Positions 13,151-20,089 of a stretch of DNA of 20,200 nucleotides are shown piece by piece (position 1 is the first letter of the stretch; every line of letters begins with the position of its first letter). The position numbers and the translations under genes were made by a program. A model generated the notes under the pieces. That model saw nothing but the letters and a program-made list of their open reading frames with translations, was not told the origin of the DNA and ran no database searches. Origin of the DNA: JAYEJB01 sp034716415 (GTDB lineage: Bacteria; Patescibacteriota; Patescibacteriia; SG8-24); the NCBI GenBank assembly GCA_034716415.1, contig JAYEJB010000009.1:1-20200 (forward strand), read 5' to 3'.

Positions 13151-15404
13151 AGACAGGCACATCGGTCCGCTGTTGTGGATCATCTATATCTGCGCCGTGG
13201 TCGCGGTGCTGACTCTTTTTTTGCAGTCGGCTGTTCCTGGTTTCAGGATGACGTTCTTCAAGGCGCTCGGATTTCAGTCGGTGGTGACCGTCATGTTCGC
13301 GGTCTGGGTCGCTCTTGCGGTCGCGGACCGGCGTTACCGTCCGCGAAAATCTTCGCTTGTCATCGCCGTCATCGTCTATGCCGCGGTGCTGTCGGCGAGT
13401 CTCGCGTTCAGTATGGATCCTCAACTTTCGTTCTGGTCGAGCGAGCGGCGCATGACCGGCGTCGCGTTCATCCTTCACTGTGTCGCTTGGTTCCTGGTGC
13501 TGTCATCCGTGTTAAGGACCCGCAAGGAATGGGATCCGTTCCTCGCGGTCATGGCCGGTGCCGCCACCGTCATGGCGCTCATCGGCATCGCCCAGTCGTT
13601 CGCGACGGCGTTTTCCCAGCCGATCATATCGGCGCTCGGAAACACTTCTTATTTCGCCGCATATCTTCTCATCACCCTGTTCATCACCGGCTATCTCTTC
13701 GTGGGAAGCCGGGGGAAACAGCGTCATATGTGGGGGATCGCTTTCGTCGCGCAGGCTGTCGCCACGATCCTGACTTCGAGTCGCGGCGCGCTACTTACGT
13801 TGCTGGTCTGTTTCCTGCTGGGTGCGGTCGGTCTCGTCCTGGTGTCGCGTCTGTCGCGAGGCCGTAAGTTGTTGGCGGTGGGTGGGGCGGTGCTGCTTAC
13901 GCTTCTCTCTGTCGGCGTTTTTTTGCTGATACGGACTCCAGCCGGACAATCATGGGTCGGGGAGGCCGGATTCCCGCACTTCATCACTCGCGTCTCTCTC
14001 AAGAATTTCGGTGAAGACCGTCTTGTGCTGTGGGATATCGCGCTGAAGGGGATCGCCGAACGTCCGGTGTTCGGCTGGGGCAGTGAGCAGTATGAGACCG
14101 TTTTCGGTGCGCATTATGACCCGTATGGACCCGGGCGTGAGTTTTTCTTCGAGCGCTGGTTCGACAAGGCGCACAATCAGTATCTGGACGCGCTAATTGC
14201 GTTCGGTGCGGTCGGCATGGTCGCTTACGCGATCATATGGCTCGTCGTCGCGGTGGGATTCGTTCGTGCGTTCAGGAATGCGGACAACGTCCGGGAGCGG
14301 CGCGGGCTGATCATGCTGGCGCTAGGGGCGGTCGCGTATCTCGTGTACAGCTTCTTCATGTTCGATACGACATCTCAGCTCATCATGCTGTTCGCGTTGC
14401 TGGCTTTCCTGACGGTCGCCCTGCCGGAAATAGCCGGGCGCGTATATGACGAACCGTCGCCGCCGGATACGGGGGCCGCGCGCACGCGTTCGAAGTACGT
14501 CCTGCTGGCGGCCGCGCCGTTGTTGCTGGCCGTCATCTGGTTCGCGGATCTAAGGCCCTTCGTCATGGCCGGCGAGCTTAGTGAGGTGAACGGATTGATA
14601 AAGTCGAACCGGACCGCCGCCGCGGTGGAATTACCGAAAGCACTCGGGGGATTCAATCCGTATATCCATGATTTCCGATTCAAATCCGTCAGCGCCGTCA
14701 TTCCGCTCACGGAGAGCGTACACATCGTCTCTCCGCAGATGGAGGAGCTGTTGACCATCCTGTCGCGGGAGGCTGTCATGACGGTCGAATCCCGTCCGAC
14801 GAACATCCGCGCGCAGTTGGCCGCGGCCGTAGTGCATCGACTTCTCGGCGAATATGACGCTTCTTATCTTGATGACGCCGAACGGTTTGTCGCGGACGCG
14901 GAGCAGGTGGCGCCCGGCAATCACGCGGTCTATCAGGAACGGGGTGAGATCCTGATGTTGAGGGACGATCCTGTCGGTGCGCTTGTCCAATATGAGAAGG
15001 CGCTCGGCATGGTGTTCGAGATACAACAGGAGCACAAAGGGGTACTTGCCTATAGGATGGCCTGTGCGCACGCCATGAACCGCGCTTACGGCAGCATGTT
15101 CGACGAACTGGAAAAGGCGAACTCGCTGGGTTACAGGTCACAACATGACATCAGGCTGGCGGAAGCCATCGCTAGCGCAATCGGACCAGGTGACGAGATC
15201 GGTGATATTTCGGCCTATATCGACGGAAACCTGAAGAGTTATCCGGATCATCCCCGGCTGCTTATCGCAATCGCGCAGATCCATGGCGCGACGGGCGACA
15301 TTCAGGAATTCGACGAGATGATGAGCCGGTTACGACAGCGCGGTGATACGCCGGCTGTGGAAATGCTCATGGAGAAATATCGAGGTGAGCCGGACGGGTC
15401 ATGA
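13128..15404 (+). CDS. O-antigen ligase/polymerase-like (Wzy_C) membrane protein, copy 2
   Basis: This 758-residue tandem paralog of the previous gene keeps the same architecture. Equivalent motifs are ALGNTSYFAAYLL, SSRGALLTLL (217-226), AERPVFGWGSEQ and DKAHNQYLD (346-354). About ten helices precede a soluble C-terminal region of TPR-like helices (YLDDAERFVADAEQVAPGNHAVYQERGEILMLRDD). The two proteins have diverged widely in the first helices and the tail but align closely at the active-site loops, so the duplication is old. The start overlaps the previous gene by 23 bp and its stop overlaps the next gene by 4 bp. The pair may divide polymerase and ligase duties, or act on different acceptors. 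Confidence 0.82.
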   Translation: MSKKRRNKDRHIGPLLWIIYICAVVAVLTLFLQSAVPGFRMTFFKALGFQSVVTVMFAVWVALAVADRRYRPRKSSLVIAVIVYAAVLSASLAFSMDPQLSFWSSERRMTGVAFILHCVAWFLVLSSVLRTRKEWDPFLAVMAGAATVMALIGIAQSFATAFSQPIISALGNTSYFAAYLLITLFITGYLFVGSRGKQRHMWGIAFVAQAVATILTSSRGALLTLLVCFLLGAVGLVLVSRLSRGRKLLAVGGAVLLTLLSVGVFLLIRTPAGQSWVGEAGFPHFITRVSLKNFGEDRLVLWDIALKGIAERPVFGWGSEQYETVFGAHYDPYGPGREFFFERWFDKAHNQYLDALIAFGAVGMVAYAIIWLVVAVGFVRAFRNADNVRERRGLIMLALGAVAYLVYSFFMFDTTSQLIMLFALLAFLTVALPEIAGRVYDEPSPPDTGAARTRSKYVLLAAAPLLLAVIWFADLRPFVMAGELSEVNGLIKSNRTAAAVELPKALGGFNPYIHDFRFKSVSAVIPLTESVHIVSPQMEELLTILSREAVMTVESRPTNIRAQLAAAVVHRLLGEYDASYLDDAERFVADAEQVAPGNHAVYQERGEILMLRDDPVGALVQYEKALGMVFEIQQEHKGVLAYRMACAHAMNRAYGSMFDELEKANSLGYRSQHDIRLAEAIASAIGPGDEIGDISAYIDGNLKSYPDHPRLLIAIAQIHGATGDIQEFDEMMSRLRQRGDTPAVEMLMEKYRGEPDGS

Positions 15405-17602
15405 CCGCCGGCAAGAAAATACTGATAGCGAGTTGGCTGTGGGTGGTCGTTCACCTGTTTTATTTCGCGTTGTATCATCGTCTGCTCGCGCTGGATTTCA
15501 CTATCTGGAGCGGCGCCTTCGTAGTGGTGTTCAGTCTTTGGATACTGGTGCCGATACTTTTTTTCCGGTCCGTCTTCGCGAGGTCGCTCATCGCCGTGGC
15601 ATACCTGTTCGCGCTCACGTGGTCGACGTTCAACTTCGCCTATTACCATGTCTTCCAGAAATTCCTTCAGCTTCCGATGAGCCGGGTCGGTAGTCTCAAC
15701 ATGCCGATGTTGGTCTGGCTGAAGGACTTCGTGCATCTGATCCCGTGGCAGTTATGGATCGCCACCGCGGGGTTGCCGCTTGTCTTCTTCGCCTATTTGA
15801 AGTTGTTGAAAGGTAAGGTGCGGGAAATCGAACTGCACTTCCTGAAGCGAAAACGCGGTCGCGGACCGCGTGTGAAGATCTCGCGGGTCCGCATCGGTTG
15901 GCCGCTGGCGTTCGTCGGGGTGTGCGCGCAGGTGTTGCTCTACTTCGTCACGATTTCCTGTATCGGTTCGTACCACACGCACATGGTGCAGGCATCCTAT
16001 CGGCCGTCGGCCGCTGTCTCTGATCTGGGCGTGTTCGGTTACGCGTTCGCCGCCATGCCGAGACAGACCCGGGCGGCAGAACTGGCGGAGGAGATGGCTC
16101 CGGTTCCGGAACAGGTGACGGAACAGGTGATCGAACAGACCGATGGTGGTGATAAGGTCGTCGTGCGCGTCAAGACCGATATCGATCTGCTGCATGAGGA
16201 CATGGCCGTGCTGATGCCGGGGGGCGGTCCGGGTCGCGTATTCGAACCGCCGGTCTTCGAGACACCGCCGAACGTCATCCTTTATCAGCTGGAGTCGGTC
16301 GCGTATTGGCCGTTCAAGCAGGACCCGTCCCCGATGCCGTTTCTTGAATCGCTCATGAAGCGTGAGAATTCGGTTCGGATGCATTTCGCCAACGGCTGCA
16401 CCACGGTCGACGCGGAGTTCGCGGTGAACTGCAGCTTCCTGCCCGAGACCTACGGTCCGGTGAGCGACCTGTTCTCGAAGAACGACTATCATTGCCTGCC
16501 GTCATTGTTGAAGGAGCGCGGCTATGAGACGCATATGTACCACGCGAACGACCTGCGTTTCTGGAGTCGCGACAATCTCGCGCCGACCTGGGGATACGAT
16601 GACATGCATTTCATGCCGGAAATTCCATACCGGCAACCGGACGAGCAGATATTCGACCGGGTCGTCGATGATATCGCATCGTCGGAATCGCCGGGCCTGC
16701 ATTACGTCATCGGCATGACATCACATTCGCCCCATAACGATCATTTTCGGGATTTCTATGAACGTGAATACGGTCTCGACATCTCTTCGTACGACGGCGT
16801 GCTTGACGAGGCCAGTCGGCCGAAGTTGATGAGCGAGGAGGATCTGCGTATGTACATGGGTTTCCTGAAAGCGACCGACGACGGTATCGCGCATCTGTTC
16901 GGGGAGCTGGAGGAGAAGGACCTGCTGGAAGAGACGATCGTCGTCATTTTTTCCGATCATCGTTATTACGACTTCACTGCGGCCGATGACGTCGAGCGGT
17001 TCCTGAATTACAATCGCGTGCCGTTCGCGATGCACGTACCCGGAATGAGGAGGGGATCGCTTGCGCCCATCGCCAGTCATATCGATATCGCGCCGACCGT
17101 TTATGAATTGATTGCCGGAAGAGACGCGGAATTGCCGCCATCGTTCCTCGGAACCAGTCTGCTGTCACCGGAACACAGCTCGTCGGCCGTGACGAAGTGT
17201 CTCGGCGGCGTCAGTTATTTCGATGCCACGACGCTCATCGAGGGTGACGTGCCGTTCAACGTCTATCGCGCGGTGCCGGTCTCGAAGAAGAAGAGTGTCG
17301 ACGATGTCGATGACATGATAAGCGCCTTGCGACGGGTGGTCATCAGGAGCGATCGTCTGATGAGACAGAACAAGCTGGGTCGGGTGCCGGAAGAGGATGA
17401 GCTGCTGCATTCGACCGCGATCCGCGACGATGCTGTCACTGATACCGACGGCGACGGTCTGTCCGATCTACGCGAGAAAGCGATGGGAACCGATTGGAGC
17501 AATCCGGACTCGGACGGCGACGGTTTCCCGGACGGTATCGAAGTCACGAACGGCTACGATCCGACAGGGGAGGGGATGGTTGAGGAGGAGATGGTGGACT
17601 AA
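15401..17602 (+). CDS. LTA synthase-like sulfatase-fold membrane protein with TSP3-type Ca-binding tail
   Basis: The 733-residue protein has about five membrane helices before residue 190, a linker rich in Pro, Glu and Gln at about 225-285, and a sulfatase/alkaline-phosphatase-like domain at about 289-605. Residues like those of LtaS are present: E298 in LYQLESV, a Thr at about 335 in TTVDAEFAVNCSFLPE as likely nucleophile, SHSPHND (441-447) and SDH (518-520). Such enzymes move glycerol-phosphate or related groups onto envelope glycans. The tail at 681-722 has two aspartate-rich loops (DTDGDGLSDL, DSDGDGFPDG) of the thrombospondin type 3 kind, which bind calcium. This is not usual for LtaS. 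The ATGA overlap with the preceding gene indicates coupling. The substrate is unknown; a phosphatase or other phosphotransferase is possible. Confidence 0.8.
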   Translation: MTAGKKILIASWLWVVVHLFYFALYHRLLALDFTIWSGAFVVVFSLWILVPILFFRSVFARSLIAVAYLFALTWSTFNFAYYHVFQKFLQLPMSRVGSLNMPMLVWLKDFVHLIPWQLWIATAGLPLVFFAYLKLLKGKVREIELHFLKRKRGRGPRVKISRVRIGWPLAFVGVCAQVLLYFVTISCIGSYHTHMVQASYRPSAAVSDLGVFGYAFAAMPRQTRAAELAEEMAPVPEQVTEQVIEQTDGGDKVVVRVKTDIDLLHEDMAVLMPGGGPGRVFEPPVFETPPNVILYQLESVAYWPFKQDPSPMPFLESLMKRENSVRMHFANGCTTVDAEFAVNCSFLPETYGPVSDLFSKNDYHCLPSLLKERGYETHMYHANDLRFWSRDNLAPTWGYDDMHFMPEIPYRQPDEQIFDRVVDDIASSESPGLHYVIGMTSHSPHNDHFRDFYEREYGLDISSYDGVLDEASRPKLMSEEDLRMYMGFLKATDDGIAHLFGELEEKDLLEETIVVIFSDHRYYDFTAADDVERFLNYNRVPFAMHVPGMRRGSLAPIASHIDIAPTVYELIAGRDAELPPSFLGTSLLSPEHSSSAVTKCLGGVSYFDATTLIEGDVPFNVYRAVPVSKKKSVDDVDDMISALRRVVIRSDRLMRQNKLGRVPEEDELLHSTAIRDDAVTDTDGDGLSDLREKAMGTDWSNPDSDGDGFPDGIEVTNGYDPTGEGMVEEEMVD

Positions 17603-17606
17603 ACTA

Positions 17607-17632
17607 AAAAAGAGCGGCTAACCGCTCTTTTT
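17607..17632. terminator. Bidirectional intrinsic terminator between convergent genes
   Basis: An 11-bp stem (AAAAAGAGCGG at 17607-17617 with CCGCTCTTTTT at 17622-17632) has loop CTAA. The A and T runs in the stem serve as T-tracts in both directions. It ends both the glycan operon and the leftward zeta toxin operon. Confidence 0.85.
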
Positions 17633-17819
17633 ACATCGCTTCGCCGTAGAGTTTGTCGTGTTTTTTTATGAGGTCCATTTGATCCTCGTCTGCCTTTCGT
17701 ATCACTCTTGCAATCGTCTTTTTCCGATCTCTTGCGGATGATTGTGTAACAAAAATATGAAAAGCATTTGGCTTTTCATTGGTTTTCCTCCGCGATAGGA
17801 ATGTATATATCCTATTCAT
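17631..17819 (-). CDS. Small protein coupled to zeta toxin, possible antitoxin or partner
   Basis: This 62-residue, strongly charged protein overlaps the zeta toxin stop by four bases (ATGA), so its translation should depend on that of the toxin. The sequence contains FVTQSSARDRKKTIARVIRK and ADEDQMDLIKKHDKLYGEAM, predicted mostly helical, with no membrane segment. I do not recognise a named family. In classical epsilon-zeta and PezAT systems the antitoxin gene is upstream; no such gene is present here, so a downstream antitoxin is a reasonable but unproven inference. The stop codon lies against the bidirectional terminator, so the operon ends here. The gene is AT-richer than the glycan genes. 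Confidence 0.65.
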   Translation of the reverse strand: MNRIYTFLSRRKTNEKPNAFHIFVTQSSARDRKKTIARVIRKADEDQMDLIKKHDKLYGEAM

Positions 17820-18529
17820 AGGATTCTCCTAAGCTCTTCTTTAGAGTATCTGATACGGACGTGATTGTCAATATTATCGATATTAAAAGTGAATTTTTCC
17901 TGTCTTGGGTCTCTAGGATTCTTTTCAACTAACCATAGCTCGACAGACTTTCCGAAATGCGTCTTCAGTCTGTTGGCAGTCTCGTTCGCTAGGAACAGCG
18001 TTTCGATAAAGAACTCTTTTGGTACGCGTCTACCCTCTAGCATTTCCCGCTTCCGTGTAAATTCCCAGGCGACAACAGGGTCCTGATAGATGTATAGGAT
18101 GACGACTTTGCGGTTTCGCTTCAACGACCTCTGTGTATTCAGCTTAGCTCTGGCAAAATCATGCATTGTGCCGTCCAGCAGGAGATTCTTGCTTTTATGA
18201 AGGGCATGATCGTGTAATATTTCCACACCTTTTGCCGCTGCTCCCTGGAACAGGTAGGCGTTTGTCCCATCGTAAGCCGGTATCAGATCTCTGATTTCAT
18301 CAGCGTCAATTCGTGCGATACCGTTTGCGCCGAATGGCTTCATCTCTTTGATGAATCGTTTCGAGACTTCGGTCTTACCGGCTCCCGGTGATCCGGCCAT
18401 AAAAAAAGAGACCGGATTATCCACGGTCGGGCACTTTTCATCATTGGCAAAACGTTCAATTATCTCTTTGCGCTTCGTCTTGATGAAGGCCAAGGCCTCT
18501 TTTCCCTCGGTATCGGTCATATGTTCCAT
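17816..18529 (-). CDS. Zeta toxin family P-loop kinase
   Basis: The 237-residue product has a Walker A motif MAGSPGAGKTEVSKRF at about 45-60, RIDADEIRDLIPAYDGTNAY with the likely catalytic Asp, LLLDGTMHDFARA, and VILYIYQDPVVAWEFTRKRE, all typical of zeta toxins. Characterised zeta toxins phosphorylate UDP-N-acetylglucosamine and so block cell-wall synthesis; some relatives act on other nucleotide sugars. The first ATG (18529) directly abuts a GAGGG sequence. The ATG at 18520 has it about 9 nt upstream and is the better start, giving 234 residues. A tRNA-Thr gene on the same strand lies 54 bp upstream with no clear terminator between, so readthrough could contribute to expression. The small coupled gene downstream is the likely partner. 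Confidence 0.88.
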   Translation of the reverse strand: MEHMTDTEGKEALAFIKTKRKEIIERFANDEKCPTVDNPVSFFMAGSPGAGKTEVSKRFIKEMKPFGANGIARIDADEIRDLIPAYDGTNAYLFQGAAAKGVEILHDHALHKSKNLLLDGTMHDFARAKLNTQRSLKRNRKVVILYIYQDPVVAWEFTRKREMLEGRRVPKEFFIETLFLANETANRLKTHFGKSVELWLVEKNPRDPRQEKFTFNIDNIDNHVRIRYSKEELRRIL

Positions 18530-18582
18530 CCCTCATACTTTAATTCATATCACGAGACAATAGAAATTAAATTTATGAGGGC

Positions 18583-18658
18583 TGGAGCCACCTCCGAGAT
18601 TCGAACTCGGGACCTCTGCTTTACGAAAGCATTGCTCTACCAACTGAGCTAAGGTGGC
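18583..18658 (-). tRNA. tRNA-Thr (anticodon CGT)
   Basis: On the minus strand a full cloverleaf can be drawn: acceptor GCCACCT/AGGTGGC, D-stem GCTC/GAGC, anticodon loop TTCGTAA with anticodon CGT, T-arm CCGAG-TTCGAAT-CTCGG, then T and an encoded CCA. The outermost anticodon-stem pair is A-G, the remaining four pair normally. It reads the threonine codon ACG. Confidence 0.95.
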
Positions 18659-18667
18659 GTGCGAATT

Positions 18668-18695
18668 ATTTTAGCTGATAATGCTATTTTGTCAA
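18668..18695 (-). promoter_or_regulatory. Promoter of tRNA-Thr
   Basis: On the minus strand a perfect TTGACA (18695-18690) and TAAAAT (18673-18668) are 16 bp apart, about 10 bp before the tRNA 5' end. The -35 box lies inside the last codons of the NUDIX gene. Confidence 0.7.
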
Positions 18696-19277
18696 TTGAA
18701 TCGGGTTGTTCCGGTTCAGTATTCCGAGATGATCCAGAGCCAAGTAACCCACTTCCACGTCTGTCATCATTCCACTTCGAAGTATAGTCCTGAACTTTTC
18801 AAGGGATACGGTCCTCACGTTGATGAATTCGGTGTCGTCTGGCTCTGGTTCACCCACCTTTTTGCAGTTCCGAGCGACGAAGCAATACCGTTTCATCGTA
18901 GAATAAGCGCAGTCATAGCAGGTGCCGACAAGCTCGAAATCACCCGCATATCCAGTCTCTTCCAGTAGTTCCCGTCTGATCGACTCCATTGGATTTTCGT
19001 CTTTCTCGAGTTTGCCTCCCGGCAGTTCGAGCAGGACCTTTTCCGGCCCCGGTCTGAATTGTTCCGCCAGTACCACCTCGTTACCCTCTGTCAGCGGCAG
19101 TACGCAGACCGCAGGACCTTCATGTTTGATGTCAAAATCGTGTCTTTTTCCATCGGGCAACACGAATGTTCGATTCAGCATCTTTCTGAAGCCTGCCGTA
19201 AAAGAGGTTTCCGTGATCTTTTTCCACATATGATTGCCGTATGTGTGAGGATGCATCCCGATATTGCTGTGCTGCAT
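18684..19277 (-). CDS. NUDIX hydrolase (ADP-ribose pyrophosphatase-like)
   Basis: The 197-residue protein has a complete Nudix box at residues 88-110, with G88, E94, the REL at 102-104, E106-E107 and G109. A preceding LAEQFRPGPEKVLLELPGGK block is characteristic of the ADP-ribose/nucleoside-diphosphate-sugar pyrophosphatase group. Such enzymes hydrolyse NDP-linked compounds to the monophosphate. The exact start is uncertain: ATGs at 19277, 19256 and 19229 are all in frame, none has a clear ribosome site, and the conserved region begins near the third (MWKKITETSFTAG). The end overlaps the tRNA-Thr promoter. The gene lies between two tRNA genes on the same strand. Confidence 0.88.
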   Translation of the reverse strand: MQHSNIGMHPHTYGNHMWKKITETSFTAGFRKMLNRTFVLPDGKRHDFDIKHEGPAVCVLPLTEGNEVVLAEQFRPGPEKVLLELPGGKLEKDENPMESIRRELLEETGYAGDFELVGTCYDCAYSTMKRYCFVARNCKKVGEPEPDDTEFINVRTVSLEKFRTILRSGMMTDVEVGYLALDHLGILNRNNPIQLTK

Positions 19278-19355
19278 ATGTAAATGCTCATAGGACTAAT
19301 CATCACAGGTGACAGACCTATACGCGCTTACTCATGTAGCAAAGCAGCATCGGGA

Positions 19356-19429
19356 TGGAGCGGGGTACGGGAATCGAACCCGCGTTATCTGCTTGGGAAG
19401 CAGACGTACTGCCATTGTACTAACCCCGC
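19356..19429 (-). tRNA. tRNA-Gly (anticodon CCC)
   Basis: On the minus strand the cloverleaf is complete: acceptor GCGGGGT/ACCCCGC, D-arm GTAC-AATGGCA-GTAC, anticodon arm TCTGC-TTCCCAA-GCAGA with anticodon CCC, T-arm GCGGG-TTCGATT-CCCGT, discriminator T and encoded CCA. It reads GGG. The gene abuts a 199-bp repeat unit with no spacer, so no promoter of its own is visible directly upstream. It is probably made from a transcript that starts within or before the repeats. Confidence 0.95.
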
Positions 19430-19628
19430 GTGAATAGCTCTTTTTCTAAGTGCTTGGCCCCACACCTTTCCCGGTGATTGTGATCGGCGGGTGGACATGC
19501 TCGACCGAAACGACTCCGTCTCCGCCCGTGCATGACCGTTCGTACTCGGCTAAGAAAGGTACGGGGTCTCCGTTCGCCTTGCGGGCTCACTTCGAGAAGC
19601 AGACGTACTGCCATTGTACTAACCCCGC
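19430..19628 (-). repeat. 199-bp tandem unit B, fused to tRNA-Gly
   Basis: This unit directly precedes tRNA-Gly in the direction of transcription. It is 199 bp, the same length as unit C, with 14 differences and no indels. Twelve of the 14 fall in one 24-bp stretch at 19539-19562. The unit starts with an exact copy of the first 33 nt of tRNA-Gly and has a hairpin-forming segment next to it. It also holds an open frame of 64 codons whose ATG is in the tRNA D-loop and whose stop (TAG) is in the following tRNA copy (19420-19614). That frame is probably not a true gene, since 13 of the 14 differences change amino acids. Confidence 0.9.
19596..19628 (-). pseudogene. tRNA-Gly 5' half (partial copy in unit B)
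   Basis: These 33 nt are identical to nucleotides 1-33 of the complete tRNA-Gly: acceptor 5' strand, D-arm, anticodon 5' strand and the first anticodon base. Identity stops inside the anticodon, where CCAAGCAG is replaced by TCGAAGTG. There is no 3' half, so it cannot be a working tRNA. Confidence 0.9.
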
Positions 19629-19827
19629 GTGAATAGCTCTTTTTCTAAGTGCTTGGCCCCACACCTTTCCCGGTGAATGTGATCGGCGGGTGGACATGCT
19701 CGACCGAAACGACTCCGTCTTCGCCCGTGCATGACCGCTTGCGTCTGGCCAGGAAAGATGAGGGGTCTCCGTTCGCCTTGCGGGCTCACTTCGAGAAGCA
19801 GACGTACTGCCATTGTACTAACCCCGC
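19629..19827 (-). repeat. 199-bp tandem unit C
   Basis: This is the outer copy of the same unit, joined directly to unit B. It has the same tRNA half at its 5' end and the same hairpin, but a different 24-bp variable segment at 19738-19761. It also keeps the 64-codon frame (19619-19813). Only two other positions differ from unit B (19677 and 19721). The array stops abruptly at 19827. Upstream lies a stretch with TTTCAG/CTGAAA inverted repeats and no convincing promoter. Confidence 0.9.
19795..19827 (-). pseudogene. tRNA-Gly 5' half (partial copy in unit C)
   Basis: A second exact 33-nt copy of the tRNA-Gly 5' half marks the outer border of the array. With the copy in unit B and the real tRNA, it makes three direct repeats at 199-bp spacing. 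Confidence 0.9.
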
Positions 19828-19890
19828 ACGCTTTCAGCTTTTAAGTTTCTTATCTGAAACCGCCGCAAAACTCCTTTTTTGCTTCCTGTT

Positions 19891-19984
19891 TTGTCATTGC
19901 GAGGAGGCCGCAGCCGACGTGGCAATCCCGATGGTTTAAGCATGGATGACGGGATTGCTTCGGCCTTCAGCCTCGCAATGACAA
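19891..19984. mobile_element. Palindromic MITE/REP-like element
   Basis: The ends TTGTCATTGCGAGG (19891-19904) and CCTCGCAATGACAA (19971-19984) are perfect inverted repeats. Inner blocks are also inverted: ggccg with cggcc, and gcaatcccg with cgggattgc. The whole 94 bp can fold into one long hairpin. The GTCATTGCGAGG end is of a type seen in short dispersed palindromes in many bacteria. It has no coding capacity. Confidence 0.75.
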
Positions 19985-20089
19985 ATTATCTGTGAGTTCT
20001 GCAATAGCCTTCTGCACTGTACCAGCAACGCATCATATTATATACTTACGGTGTCGCTTTGCAAGCGTAATATTGTAATCCTACAGCGG

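Noticed and set aside
19430..19827. A CRISPR array
   Set aside because: The units are 199 bp with only one short variable block, there are only two, and no cas gene is nearby. It does not have the form of a repeat-spacer array.
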